DNA of 64,000 nt from positions 1 to 64,000 of the forward strand of contig NZ_BALE01000038.1 in assembly GCF_000963885.1 (NCBI RefSeq). The letters run 5' to 3'. Below, piece after piece: positions 7,166 to 15,096 of the stretch; position 1 is the first letter of the stretch; each line of letters starts with the position of its first letter. The stretch comes from Tanticharoenia sakaeratensis NBRC 103193 (lineage in GTDB: Bacteria > Pseudomonadota > Alphaproteobacteria > Acetobacterales > Acetobacteraceae). Under the pieces are notes generated by a model. It was not told where the DNA came from, ran no database searches, and saw nothing but the letters and a program-made list of their open reading frames with translations. The position numbers were made by a program, and so were the translations under genes.

Positions 7166-8676
7166 CGCCTCCCGTTCAGTCCCGCATCGCCCGCATCGAA
7201 GGCTTTGCGTTCATCGGCATCGACGCCGTCCCGGTCACGGTCGAAGTGCAGATCGCAACCGGCTTGCCTGCCTTCCTCATCGTGGGGCTGCCGGACAAGG
7301 CCGTTGGCGAGGCACGAGAGCGCGTGCGTGCGGCACTGACATCCATGGGGCTGGCGCTGCCCCCCAAGCGCATTCTCGTCAATCTGGTGCCGGCCGACCT
7401 GCCGAAGGAAGGGGCGCATTTCGATCTGACGATCGCCGTGGCCCTGCTGGTCGGCATGGGCATCGTGGCGCATGAAACGGCCAGCGCTTACGCGGTTCTG
7501 GGAGAACTCTCGCTCGACGGGCGGGTCAATCCGGTCAACGGCGTTCTGTCAGCGGCCCTTGCAGCCGCAGAGCGTGGGCTTGGGCTGATCTGCCCGGAGG
7601 CACAGGGACAGGAGGCGCGCTGGGGCGGCCCAGACCTCGACATCGTGGCCCCGTCCGATCTCCCGGCACTCGTGCGGCACTTCCGGGGCGAGCAGGTCCT
7701 GTCACCAGTTCCCGATTCTCCAATGCAGGACTGCAACGATTACGGATCCGACCTGGCCGATGTGCGCGGGATGGCCGTGGGACGGCGGGCGCTGGAAATT
7801 GCGGCGGCGGGAGGACACTCCCTGCTGATGAGTGGGCCGCCTGGTGCCGGAAAATCGATGCTGGCCAGCCGCCTGCCCTCGATCCTTCCGGATCTGACAT
7901 CGCACGAAATGCTGGAGGTGGGCCGGGTGCAAAGTGCTGCGGGACGACTGCCCGGCGGCACGCTGTCTACCCGGCCCACCTATCGCGATCCGCATCATTC
8001 CGCGAGTTTGCCAGCGCTGATCGGCGGCGGACAGAAGGCCCGTCCGGGCGAAGTGAGCCTCGCCCATCATGGCGTCCTGTTCCTGGACGAGCTGCCTGAA
8101 TTCGGTCGCGCGTGTCTCGAGGCGCTGCGCCAGCCGATCGAGACCGGCCAGGTGAGCGTGGCGCGGGCGGCACATCATGTGACCTATCCTGCCGCCTTCC
8201 AGTTCATCGCGGCGATGAACCCCTGCCGGTGCGGTTACCTCGGAGACCCGGAGCGGGCCTGTCGCAAGGCACCCCGGTGCGGAGAAGACTATACCGCCAG
8301 GATCTCCGGCCCGATGCTCGACCGCATGGACCTCACCGTGGACATCGCCCCGGTGTCTCCCGTCGAATTCAGCCGCGCGGGACGCGGCGAAGACAGCGCG
8401 ACCGTGCGTGCCCGCGTGACCCGGGCACGCGCCAGGCAGATCGCGCGCCAAGGCATGGTCAATGCCCGCACGGATCCTCAACACTTTCCCATGAACGACG
8501 CCGCGCGAGATCTGGCCGAACAGACGGGCACCAGGCTCGGCCTGTCAGCACGTGGCCTGACCCGGCTTCTCAGGGTCGCCCGCACGATTGCGGACCTTGA
8601 AGGCGCCGGCGAGACTGACAGGCATCATGTGGCCGAAGCGCTCGGGTTTCGGCAACGACGCTACACCCGCGCGTAA
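7144..8676 (+). CDS. comM: ComM/YifB family Mg-chelatase-like AAA ATPase
   Basis: ComM is a hexameric branch-migration helicase that promotes integration of incoming DNA during natural transformation; in other bacteria the family is called YifB. The protein (510 aa from this start) has an N-terminal ChlI-like domain containing VGLPDKAVGEARERVRAAL. The AAA core carries Walker A GPPGAGKS (about residues 234-241) and the FLDELPEF Walker B. The C-terminal conserved MNPCRCGYLGDP and GPMLDRMDL segments are also present. The start is uncertain among ATGs at 7123, 7144 and 7153; none has a good ribosome-binding site and all sit in a strong hairpin. The perfect CtrA box upstream hints at CtrA-linked competence control. 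Confidence 0.9.
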   Translation: MNSMSPASPPVQSRIARIEGFAFIGIDAVPVTVEVQIATGLPAFLIVGLPDKAVGEARERVRAALTSMGLALPPKRILVNLVPADLPKEGAHFDLTIAVALLVGMGIVAHETASAYAVLGELSLDGRVNPVNGVLSAALAAAERGLGLICPEAQGQEARWGGPDLDIVAPSDLPALVRHFRGEQVLSPVPDSPMQDCNDYGSDLADVRGMAVGRRALEIAAAGGHSLLMSGPPGAGKSMLASRLPSILPDLTSHEMLEVGRVQSAAGRLPGGTLSTRPTYRDPHHSASLPALIGGGQKARPGEVSLAHHGVLFLDELPEFGRACLEALRQPIETGQVSVARAAHHVTYPAAFQFIAAMNPCRCGYLGDPERACRKAPRCGEDYTARISGPMLDRMDLTVDIAPVSPVEFSRAGRGEDSATVRARVTRARARQIARQGMVNARTDPQHFPMNDAARDLAEQTGTRLGLSARGLTRLLRVARTIADLEGAGETDRHHVAEALGFRQRRYTRA

Positions 8677-8771
8677 TCCGCTGTCTGTTATCGACGCCGT
8701 CCGACGCAGCAGGTCCTTACGATTTCAGAGCATTCTCCAGAAACCTGTAGCCCGCCCGGAACCACGCAGCC

Positions 8772-10010
8772 TTACGCTGCCACGGTCCTCAGCACCGACA
8801 GACCCTGCTCAAGATCACTGATCAGATCGTCCGGCGCTTCGAGTCCGATCTGCAGACGGAATGCGGGGCCGCTCGGCGTCTGTGGCAATGTCCGACGAAT
8901 TCCCCCCGTCGACGGGAGCACAAGGCTTTCATAGCCGCCCCAGGAGGCGCCGATGCCGAACATGTCGAGGCTGTCGATCATGGCCTCCATGGCGGAGACG
9001 GAGAAGTCGGCACTCAGTTCGACACCGAACAACGCGCTCGCGCCCGAGAAATCCCGCCGCCACAGCATGTGCCCCGGACAGTCCGGAAGAGCCGGATGAA
9101 AGACCCGCGCGACTTCCGGCCTCTCACGTAGCCAAAGTGCCACACGAAGCGCCGCGCAGGCCTGCGCCTGCAGACGAACGCCCATCGTGCGCAGTCCCCG
9201 CAGTGTCAGCCAGCAATCTTCCGGGCCGCCGAGCTGACCGAGCTGGATTGCGCTGTCCCGGAGCCGCCGCCAGAGAGCCTCGTCAGCCACAGTCGCAGCA
9301 CCGAGGATGATATCCGAATGGCCGCCCGGATATTTCGTCAGCGCCTGGATCGAGATATCGACCCCATGCTCGAACGGCTGGAAAACACTGATGCCCCATG
9401 TGTTGTCGAGCATCAGCAGCGCGCCGGCCTCGTGGGCGGCGCGCGCCAGCATCGGAATATCCTGCACTTCAAACGTGTGACTGCCCGGACTTTCCGTAAA
9501 GACCACCTTTGTTTCTGGACGGATCAGACTGCGGATTGCCGTCTCGTCGGCACAGGGCGGGTAATAGGTCGTGTTCACGCCGAACCTTGCGAGCATCGTA
9601 TCGGCGAAACGCCGCGTCGGTCCGTAAACACTGTCCGGCAGAAGCAGATGATCGCCCGCACCGAGGAATGCGAGCAGCGGCGTCGTGCAGGCGGCCAGAC
9701 CTGATGAGACGATCTGCGTATGGGCGCCGCCTTCCACCGCCGCGACCAGACCCTCGAGTTCATGCTGAACAGGAGATCCCATCGCGCCGTAGATCGACTG
9801 GTGGTCGTAAGCACCGCGTCCGTTGTCCCGCATGGCCTCGAGCGTCGGGAACAGGACCGTCGATCCCCGGGCCAGCGGCACGTTCACATATCGACCATCG
9901 CGACCCGGCGCCGCGCCCCGCCCGCCCTGGGCCAGTAGCGTGGCGAACCGAGACCATCCATTGCTGACCAGCGGGGCCAGTTCCTCATACGACACAGCCT
10001 GCCCGCTCAT
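8772..10010 (-). CDS. metC: cystathionine beta-lyase
   Basis: This PLP enzyme cleaves cystathionine to homocysteine, ammonia and pyruvate in methionine biosynthesis. The 412-aa product shows the Cys/Met-metabolism family features: a YDHQSIYGAMGSP segment, the VSSGLAAC cofactor loop, the DNTW aspartate strand, and the PLP lysine at about 226 in ALTKYPGGHSD. The start at 10010 is set by a 4-base ATGA overlap with sseA; the frame runs 19 codons further upstream without family similarity. A cystathionine gamma-synthase activity cannot be excluded. It converges on comM. Confidence 0.92.
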   Translation of the reverse strand: MSGQAVSYEELAPLVSNGWSRFATLLAQGGRGAAPGRDGRYVNVPLARGSTVLFPTLEAMRDNGRGAYDHQSIYGAMGSPVQHELEGLVAAVEGGAHTQIVSSGLAACTTPLLAFLGAGDHLLLPDSVYGPTRRFADTMLARFGVNTTYYPPCADETAIRSLIRPETKVVFTESPGSHTFEVQDIPMLARAAHEAGALLMLDNTWGISVFQPFEHGVDISIQALTKYPGGHSDIILGAATVADEALWRRLRDSAIQLGQLGGPEDCWLTLRGLRTMGVRLQAQACAALRVALWLRERPEVARVFHPALPDCPGHMLWRRDFSGASALFGVELSADFSVSAMEAMIDSLDMFGIGASWGGYESLVLPSTGGIRRTLPQTPSGPAFRLQIGLEAPDDLISDLEQGLSVLRTVAA

Positions 10011-10891
10011 GCGCTTGCTTCTCCCGTTACCACCGGCAGCGCCGGATCTCGTCCCCATTCCGCCCACGATCCGTCATAGAGCGCGCCTTCGTCGCATCCC
10101 GCAGCAGCCAGTGCCACCGTCAGCACGGCAGCGGTCAGCCCCGAGCCACATGTCGTCGTGGCCGCGCGTCCACTGCGCGCTCCGGCCCGGCTCAGGCGCT
10201 CATGAAGAGGTTCGTCCGAGAGGAAGGCGCCGGTCGTATCCAGAACCTGATCATAGGGGACGTTGACGGCACCCGGCATATGGCCGGATCGCACACCGGG
10301 GCGCGGCTCCGCCACTTCCCCTCGGAAACGACCGGCGGACCGCGCGTCCAGCACGAGGCCGCCGTCCTTCAGCGCCGCCGCAACGTCGCCGACACCGGCA
10401 AGACGGGCATAGAACGGGCGCGGACGATATGACGCGGGATCGGCAGGAACGAAGACGCCACCTTCGACAGCACCGCCCATGGCCTCCCAGGCCGGCATTC
10501 CGCCGTCAAGCACGCGCACCGTCTCATGGCCGAACAGGCGGAACAGCCACCATGCCCGGCAGGCACCGACGACCCCGAAACGGTCCGTGCACAGCACGCG
10601 ATCGCGCTCCGAAATACCCAGTCGCGACAGGGTTGCCGCGAACCGGCCCGGCGTGGCCGCCATGTGCGGCAGGTCGCTTTCCGGATCGGAGACGTCGTCC
10701 AGCGCCAGACGACGCGCGCCGGGCAGGCGTCTCTTCAGGAACAGCTCGTCGAGGTCATGCGACTGCCCAGGCAACAGGACGGTTGCATCCAGAACAACCC
10801 AGTCGCCCTGCGATGCGGCAAACGCGGCAGGAGACAGCAGAACGTCGGAGCGCATGACATCGGACCTTCGGAAAACGGGACGGATATTCAT
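10007..10891 (-). CDS. sseA: 3-mercaptopyruvate sulfurtransferase (tandem rhodanese)
   Basis: The enzyme transfers sulfur from 3-mercaptopyruvate to a thiol acceptor. Two rhodanese domains occupy about residues 10-140 and 160-290. The second carries the active-site cysteine at 248 in TTCGSGLTA, the CGSG[VL]TA loop typical of mercaptopyruvate rather than thiosulfate sulfurtransferases. The start at 10891 is preceded by AGGGGAA at good spacing; an ATG at 10855 is an alternative. It is translationally coupled to metC, so the two form a small sulfur-amino-acid operon divergent from the AI-2E-family gene. Confidence 0.9.
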   Translation of the reverse strand: MNIRPVFRRSDVMRSDVLLSPAAFAASQGDWVVLDATVLLPGQSHDLDELFLKRRLPGARRLALDDVSDPESDLPHMAATPGRFAATLSRLGISERDRVLCTDRFGVVGACRAWWLFRLFGHETVRVLDGGMPAWEAMGGAVEGGVFVPADPASYRPRPFYARLAGVGDVAAALKDGGLVLDARSAGRFRGEVAEPRPGVRSGHMPGAVNVPYDQVLDTTGAFLSDEPLHERLSRAGARSGRAATTTCGSGLTAAVLTVALAAAGCDEGALYDGSWAEWGRDPALPVVTGEASA

Positions 10892-10967
10892 GAAACATTC
10901 CCCTGCGTTGTGAACAAGACCCCATCGAAGATGCGTGCGGGGCTGGTCGCCGCGATCCGAACGTCGC

Positions 10968-12080
10968 ATGATTGCGAATGATGACGGGCGTGAAGGACCA
11001 GAACGCGGCGTGACCACCGAACGCATCATGCTCGGTCTGCTTCTGGCAGGCGTCGCCTACGGATGCATTGCGATCCTGTTGCCGTTCCTCTCGGCAATCG
11101 TCTGGGCCGCGATCCTGACATTCACGACGTGGCCACTCTACAAGCGGCTGCGTCAGCGGCTTCGCCCTTCGCTTGCCGCACTGACGATGATGTTGTGCAG
11201 CGCGGTCGCGATCCTCGTGCCGCTGGCACTTCTGGCCTCGGCCGGGGTGACGGACGTTCCCGAAACCATCGCCTATCTCAACGGCATGCTGATCGAGATC
11301 GCCCGGTCACGACCCGCACCGTCCTGGCTCGGCCATGTGCCACTCGTCGGCGGACAGATGGTCAATGCCTATCGGCACTGGAGCCAGGATCTGGGCGCGC
11401 TCAGTCAGACCCTGCAGCCCTACGCAGGGGCCATCGCGCAATATATCCTCACCGTCCTGCTGAAGATCGCAAGTGGGTTGCTGGAAGTGGGCGTTGCCCT
11501 GTTCGTGGCGCTGTTCTTCTGGATCAACGGAGATGCGCTGGGACGGACGCTGGTGGCCGTACTGGAGCGGATCGCCGGCGATTACGCAAGACGCCTGATC
11601 ACGATCATCGGGGCCACGATCCGAGGCACCGTCTACGGCATCCTAGGCACGGCCATCGTCCAGGGTGTCCTCACGGGAATCGGGTTCGTGATCGTAGGCG
11701 TGCCGAGCCCGGTACTGCTCGCGGGTGTTGCCGCATTCCTTGCGGTCTTCCCGATCGGCGCGCCACTGGTCTGGATCCCGGCAGCCGTCTGGCTTGCACT
11801 GACCCATCACCTCGGACGCGGCCTTTTCCTCGCCGGATACGGCGTCCTGTTCATCTCGGGCGCCGATCATCTGATCCGGCCCATCTTCATTTCACGCGGC
11901 GCGCAGCTGCCCTATCTCCTGACGGTACTCGGGGTGCTCGGCGGCGTTGTGACCTTCGGGGGCCTGGGGATCTTCCTCGGGCCTGTCCTGCTCGGTGTCG
12001 GCTTCACGCTGACGGCCGAATTCGCCAGCGGCCGCAGGGACGGCACGCAGGCCCAGACGGATGATCTCCTGACCTCATGA
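10968..12080 (+). CDS. AI-2E family (PerM/TqsA-type) membrane permease
   Basis: This is an inner-membrane protein of the AI-2E transporter/PerM superfamily, whose members export small molecules or act as Na+/H+ antiporters. About eight hydrophobic segments are visible. They begin with IMLGLLLAGVAYGCIAILL and FLSAIVWAAILTF, followed by the family Trp-Pro-Leu-Tyr (WPLYKRL). A long loop follows, and then the C-terminal helix cluster containing FGGLGIFLGPV. The substrate is unknown. The start is unclear: ATG 10968 lacks a good ribosome site and a downstream GTG preceded by GAAGGA is possible. The stop overlaps the next gene by 4 bases (ATGA). Confidence 0.88.
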   Translation: MIANDDGREGPERGVTTERIMLGLLLAGVAYGCIAILLPFLSAIVWAAILTFTTWPLYKRLRQRLRPSLAALTMMLCSAVAILVPLALLASAGVTDVPETIAYLNGMLIEIARSRPAPSWLGHVPLVGGQMVNAYRHWSQDLGALSQTLQPYAGAIAQYILTVLLKIASGLLEVGVALFVALFFWINGDALGRTLVAVLERIAGDYARRLITIIGATIRGTVYGILGTAIVQGVLTGIGFVIVGVPSPVLLAGVAAFLAVFPIGAPLVWIPAAVWLALTHHLGRGLFLAGYGVLFISGADHLIRPIFISRGAQLPYLLTVLGVLGGVVTFGGLGIFLGPVLLGVGFTLTAEFASGRRDGTQAQTDDLLTS

Positions 12081-12748
12081 TGACGCAAGCCAAACGCCAA
12101 TTCGTCGAACCGGACGCCGACGAGCCCGCGGTTCCACAGCCCGGCCAGTCGGTCACGGTCGCAAGCTGGAACCTGCTGCGGCGCGACGGTGCGACGCTGC
12201 GCGAGGTCATTCACGTCTTCCATGCCCTGCAGCCGGATATCTTCCTGATGCAGGAGGCAATGGACGCAATCGACGACCTGCCCTTGCACATCGGCGGACA
12301 TTACGCGCGCATTCCCCTGCCCGGCCGTCCCCATGGCACCGCCTGCTGGAGCCGCTATCCATTCGAACGGACCCCGGTCGCCTGCGCGCTGCCGCCGGGC
12401 CTTATTGTCCGCAGGACTGCCCAGATCATCGACTTCGGAACATTTTCGGTGGCCAATGTCCATCTGTCCCACGGACAGATCCTGAACCGCCGGCAGCTCC
12501 ACAGGATCGCCCAGTTCCTGCGTCCACGTTCGCTCATCATGGGGGACTTCAACCTGGTGGGCCCCGTGATGCTCAAGGGTTTCCGCGATGTCGGTCCCCG
12601 TGCCACGACCCATCGCATGGTCGATGTCGTGCCGATCCGGATCGATCGCTGTCTCGTCCGAGGCATGACCCGAGAGCGGGCGCAGGTCATGCCGAACTAC
12701 AGTTCCGACCATCACCCGATCGCCGTAAAGCTCCGTCTCGATCCCTGA
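12077..12748 (+). CDS. endonuclease/exonuclease/phosphatase family protein
   Basis: The 223-aa product belongs to the EEP fold (DNase I, Mg-dependent sphingomyelinase, inositol-polyphosphate phosphatase). The core motifs are the VASWN asparagine near residue 32, the metal-binding glutamate in LMQEA near 60, MGDFN near 155, and the C-terminal SSDHHP. No signal peptide is visible, so a cytoplasmic location is likely. The substrate could be DNA or a phosphodiester lipid headgroup; the neighbouring convergent cardiolipin synthase makes the second option attractive but unproved. It is translationally coupled to the permease upstream. Confidence 0.8.
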   Translation: MMTQAKRQFVEPDADEPAVPQPGQSVTVASWNLLRRDGATLREVIHVFHALQPDIFLMQEAMDAIDDLPLHIGGHYARIPLPGRPHGTACWSRYPFERTPVACALPPGLIVRRTAQIIDFGTFSVANVHLSHGQILNRRQLHRIAQFLRPRSLIMGDFNLVGPVMLKGFRDVGPRATTHRMVDVVPIRIDRCLVRGMTRERAQVMPNYSSDHHPIAVKLRLDP

Positions 12749-12759
12749 TCGGCCACGAG

Positions 12760-12774
12760 GTCGCCCGGGGCGAC
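12760..12774. terminator. small GC hairpin between convergent genes
   Basis: GTCGCC-CGG-GGCGAC forms a perfect 6-bp stem with a 3-base loop between the stops of the EEP nuclease gene and the cardiolipin synthase gene. No T-tract follows on either strand, so termination is possible but weakly supported. Confidence 0.3.
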
Positions 12775-12779
12775 GGCTG

Positions 12780-14198
12780 TCAGAGATAGGGCATGAACAG
12801 CCGAACGGCAGCGTTGCGCAGCTTCACGGGCATCGGGCGCTTGTCAAGATCGTGGTGCGTCACGCGGATATGGCGGTGCCGGTCGATGAAGTTCGAGACG
12901 TCCCGCGTCATGGCCGTGTCATAGACCTCAAGATTGATCTCGAAGTTCAGACGCAGGCTCCGCACGTCCAGATTGGCACTGCCGACGAAACACCAGTCGT
13001 CGTCGATCGCCATCAGCTTCGAATGGTTGAACGGCGGCCGTGCCATCCATATCCGGCAGCCGGCATTGAGGAACTGCGTCAGATTGGCGTCGCGTGCCCA
13101 GTCGATCAGGTGGTGATTGCTGCTGCCCGGCACGACGATGTCGATTTCGACACCGCGAAGGGCAGCCAGCCGCAGCTCGGTCGAGAACCGCTGGTCCGGC
13201 AGGAAATAGGGCGACATCAGGCGCACATGCGTGCGCGACAGGGCGATGCCCTGCAGCATCGCGTACTCGATCTTCTCCAGATCGTTGTCCGGCCCCGACG
13301 TCACGACACGCAGCGGCACGTCACCCAGCGGCGCCACGTCCGGGAAAAACGTGTCGCCATCGAGATCAGTGCCTGTGGTCATGGCCCAGTCCTGCACGAA
13401 ACTCTCGGTCAGCTGACGCAGGATCGGACCTTCGACGCGGAAATGCGTATCGCAGACCGGCAGTTTCGTGCGCAGGCGCAGGAGGTTTTCCTCGCCGATG
13501 TTCAGACCGCCCATGAAGCCGATGCGCCCGTCGATCAGCAGCACCTTGCGATGATTGCGCAGGTTGATGAACGGCATGCGCCAAGGCAGCACCGAATGCA
13601 TGAAACGACGGCAATCGATCCCCTCGCGCCGTAACGCGCGTTCGACGCCACAGATGAAATAGCCGCTGCCGATCCCGTCCACGAGCACATGAATCTGGCA
13701 GCCCCGCGCCTTCGCGCGCGAGAGCGCCGCCACGAAATCGGTCCCGACCCGGTCATGACGGAAGATATAGGAGCACAGGAGGATTGTGCGCTCGGCCGCG
13801 TCGATCGCCTCGATCATCCGGGGATAGGTCGCATCCCCGTTGTGCATCATGGCGATCGTGTTGCCGTCCATCACGGGCCGCTCGGTCAGCTTGGTGACGG
13901 TCCGGGCGAGCGGCGCAAGACGGCCCTCTATCGTCCGGCGCGGACCACCTGATCCGCCGTCGCCCTCCCAGGTCCGCCGTTCTGCGATGCGTTGTGCGAG
14001 ACGCCGGACGCGGTTGATGCCAAACATCGCATACAGGACCACGCCCGTGAACGGCATGAGCCAGCAGACCCCGATCCAGCCGGTCGCGGCCGCGGTATCG
14101 TCCTTGGTGCGCAGGATGTGAAGCGTCGCCACCAGCGCGAGCGCCACCCGGATTGCCAGAAGTCCATATCCGGAAGACGAATCGAGCCAGTGCATCAT
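12780..14198 (-). CDS. cls: cardiolipin synthase (phospholipase D type)
   Basis: The enzyme joins two phosphatidylglycerol molecules to make cardiolipin at the inner membrane. Two N-terminal membrane helices (ALALVATLHIL and WIGVCWLMPFTGVVLYAMF) are followed by two HKD phospholipase-D motifs: NHRKVLLIDGRIGFMGGLN in the first half and NHSKLMAIDD...GSANLD near the end. The length of about 472 aa fits ClsA. Starts at GTG 14231, ATG 14198 and ATG 14195 are all possible and none has a clear ribosome site. The gene is divergent from bpt and convergent with the EEP gene. Confidence 0.92.
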   Translation of the reverse strand: MMHWLDSSSGYGLLAIRVALALVATLHILRTKDDTAAATGWIGVCWLMPFTGVVLYAMFGINRVRRLAQRIAERRTWEGDGGSGGPRRTIEGRLAPLARTVTKLTERPVMDGNTIAMMHNGDATYPRMIEAIDAAERTILLCSYIFRHDRVGTDFVAALSRAKARGCQIHVLVDGIGSGYFICGVERALRREGIDCRRFMHSVLPWRMPFINLRNHRKVLLIDGRIGFMGGLNIGEENLLRLRTKLPVCDTHFRVEGPILRQLTESFVQDWAMTTGTDLDGDTFFPDVAPLGDVPLRVVTSGPDNDLEKIEYAMLQGIALSRTHVRLMSPYFLPDQRFSTELRLAALRGVEIDIVVPGSSNHHLIDWARDANLTQFLNAGCRIWMARPPFNHSKLMAIDDDWCFVGSANLDVRSLRLNFEINLEVYDTAMTRDVSNFIDRHRHIRVTHHDLDKRPMPVKLRNAAVRLFMPYL

Positions 14199-14352
14199 TA
14201 CGGCGACGATATCGCAATCAGCGTGCGGCACCAGATCATCACGGTCGCTGAAATCGAGTGATGCAATCCATCGGCGGACGCATTAAATTCACGCTCTGCG
14301 AAGGCGCGCGGTCCCGCGCCGAACCGCGCAACGATCTGGAAACGGGGGAGGC

Positions 14353-15090
14353 ATGACGGTAACAGCGAGCCATCGCCCGCAGATGTTCTACACGACGTCA
14401 CCCGCGCCCTGCCCGTACCTTCCCGGGCGCACGGAACGCAAAGTCATCACGGAGCTGGCCGGCGCGGATCCCGTCGCCCTGCATGACCGCCTGTCACGCG
14501 CAGGATTCCGGCGCAGTCATGGCGTCGTCTACGCGCCGGTCTGCGCGGGGTGCCACGCCTGCGTGCCGATCCGCGTTCCAGTGGCGGACCTCGTGCTCGA
14601 CCGGACCCAGAGGCGGGTCGAAAAGCGCAACGCTGATCTCATCGCGACGATCGTCAGTCCCTGCGCAACGGATGAGCAGTTCGTTCTCTTTTCCCGCTAT
14701 CAGGCGGCCCGGCACGCCGGCAGCGACATGGCGGCGATGAGCAACAGCGATTATCGCGCGATGATCGAGGACACGCCCGTCGATACGTCGCTCATCGAGT
14801 TTCGCGATCCCACCGACCGCCTGCTCTGCGTTGCCCTGATCGACCAGCTCAGCGACGGCCTTTCGGCTGTCTACACGTTCTACGATCCCGATCTGGCGGA
14901 ACGCTCGCTCGGAACCAACGCCGTGCTGTGGCAGGCCCGCTATACGCGCGCCTGCCGCCTGCCCTATCTCTATCTCGGCTACTGGGTCCGGCAGAGCGAC
15001 AAGATGGCTTACAAGGCCCGCTTCCGGCCGGCCGAGATCATGTCCGCGGGATCGTGGCGCCCGCTGGACGCGACGCCTCTCTCCACCTGA
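14353..15090 (+). CDS. bpt: aspartate/glutamate leucyltransferase (arginyltransferase family)
   Basis: Bpt transfers leucine from Leu-tRNA to proteins with N-terminal Asp or Glu, marking them for ClpAP-type degradation by the N-end rule. The 245-aa product has the CPYLPGRTERKVITEL N-terminal motif and the cysteine cluster CAGCHACVPIRVPV. It also has the RTQRRVEKRNADL segment and a C-terminal YLGYWV motif, as in bacterial ATE/Bpt enzymes. A strong ribosome site (GGGGGAGG) lies just before the ATG. It stands alone between divergent cls and convergent parC. Whether the donor is leucine or arginine cannot be read from sequence alone. Confidence 0.92.
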   Translation: MTVTASHRPQMFYTTSPAPCPYLPGRTERKVITELAGADPVALHDRLSRAGFRRSHGVVYAPVCAGCHACVPIRVPVADLVLDRTQRRVEKRNADLIATIVSPCATDEQFVLFSRYQAARHAGSDMAAMSNSDYRAMIEDTPVDTSLIEFRDPTDRLLCVALIDQLSDGLSAVYTFYDPDLAERSLGTNAVLWQARYTRACRLPYLYLGYWVRQSDKMAYKARFRPAEIMSAGSWRPLDATPLST

Positions 15091-15096
15091 TCCGCT

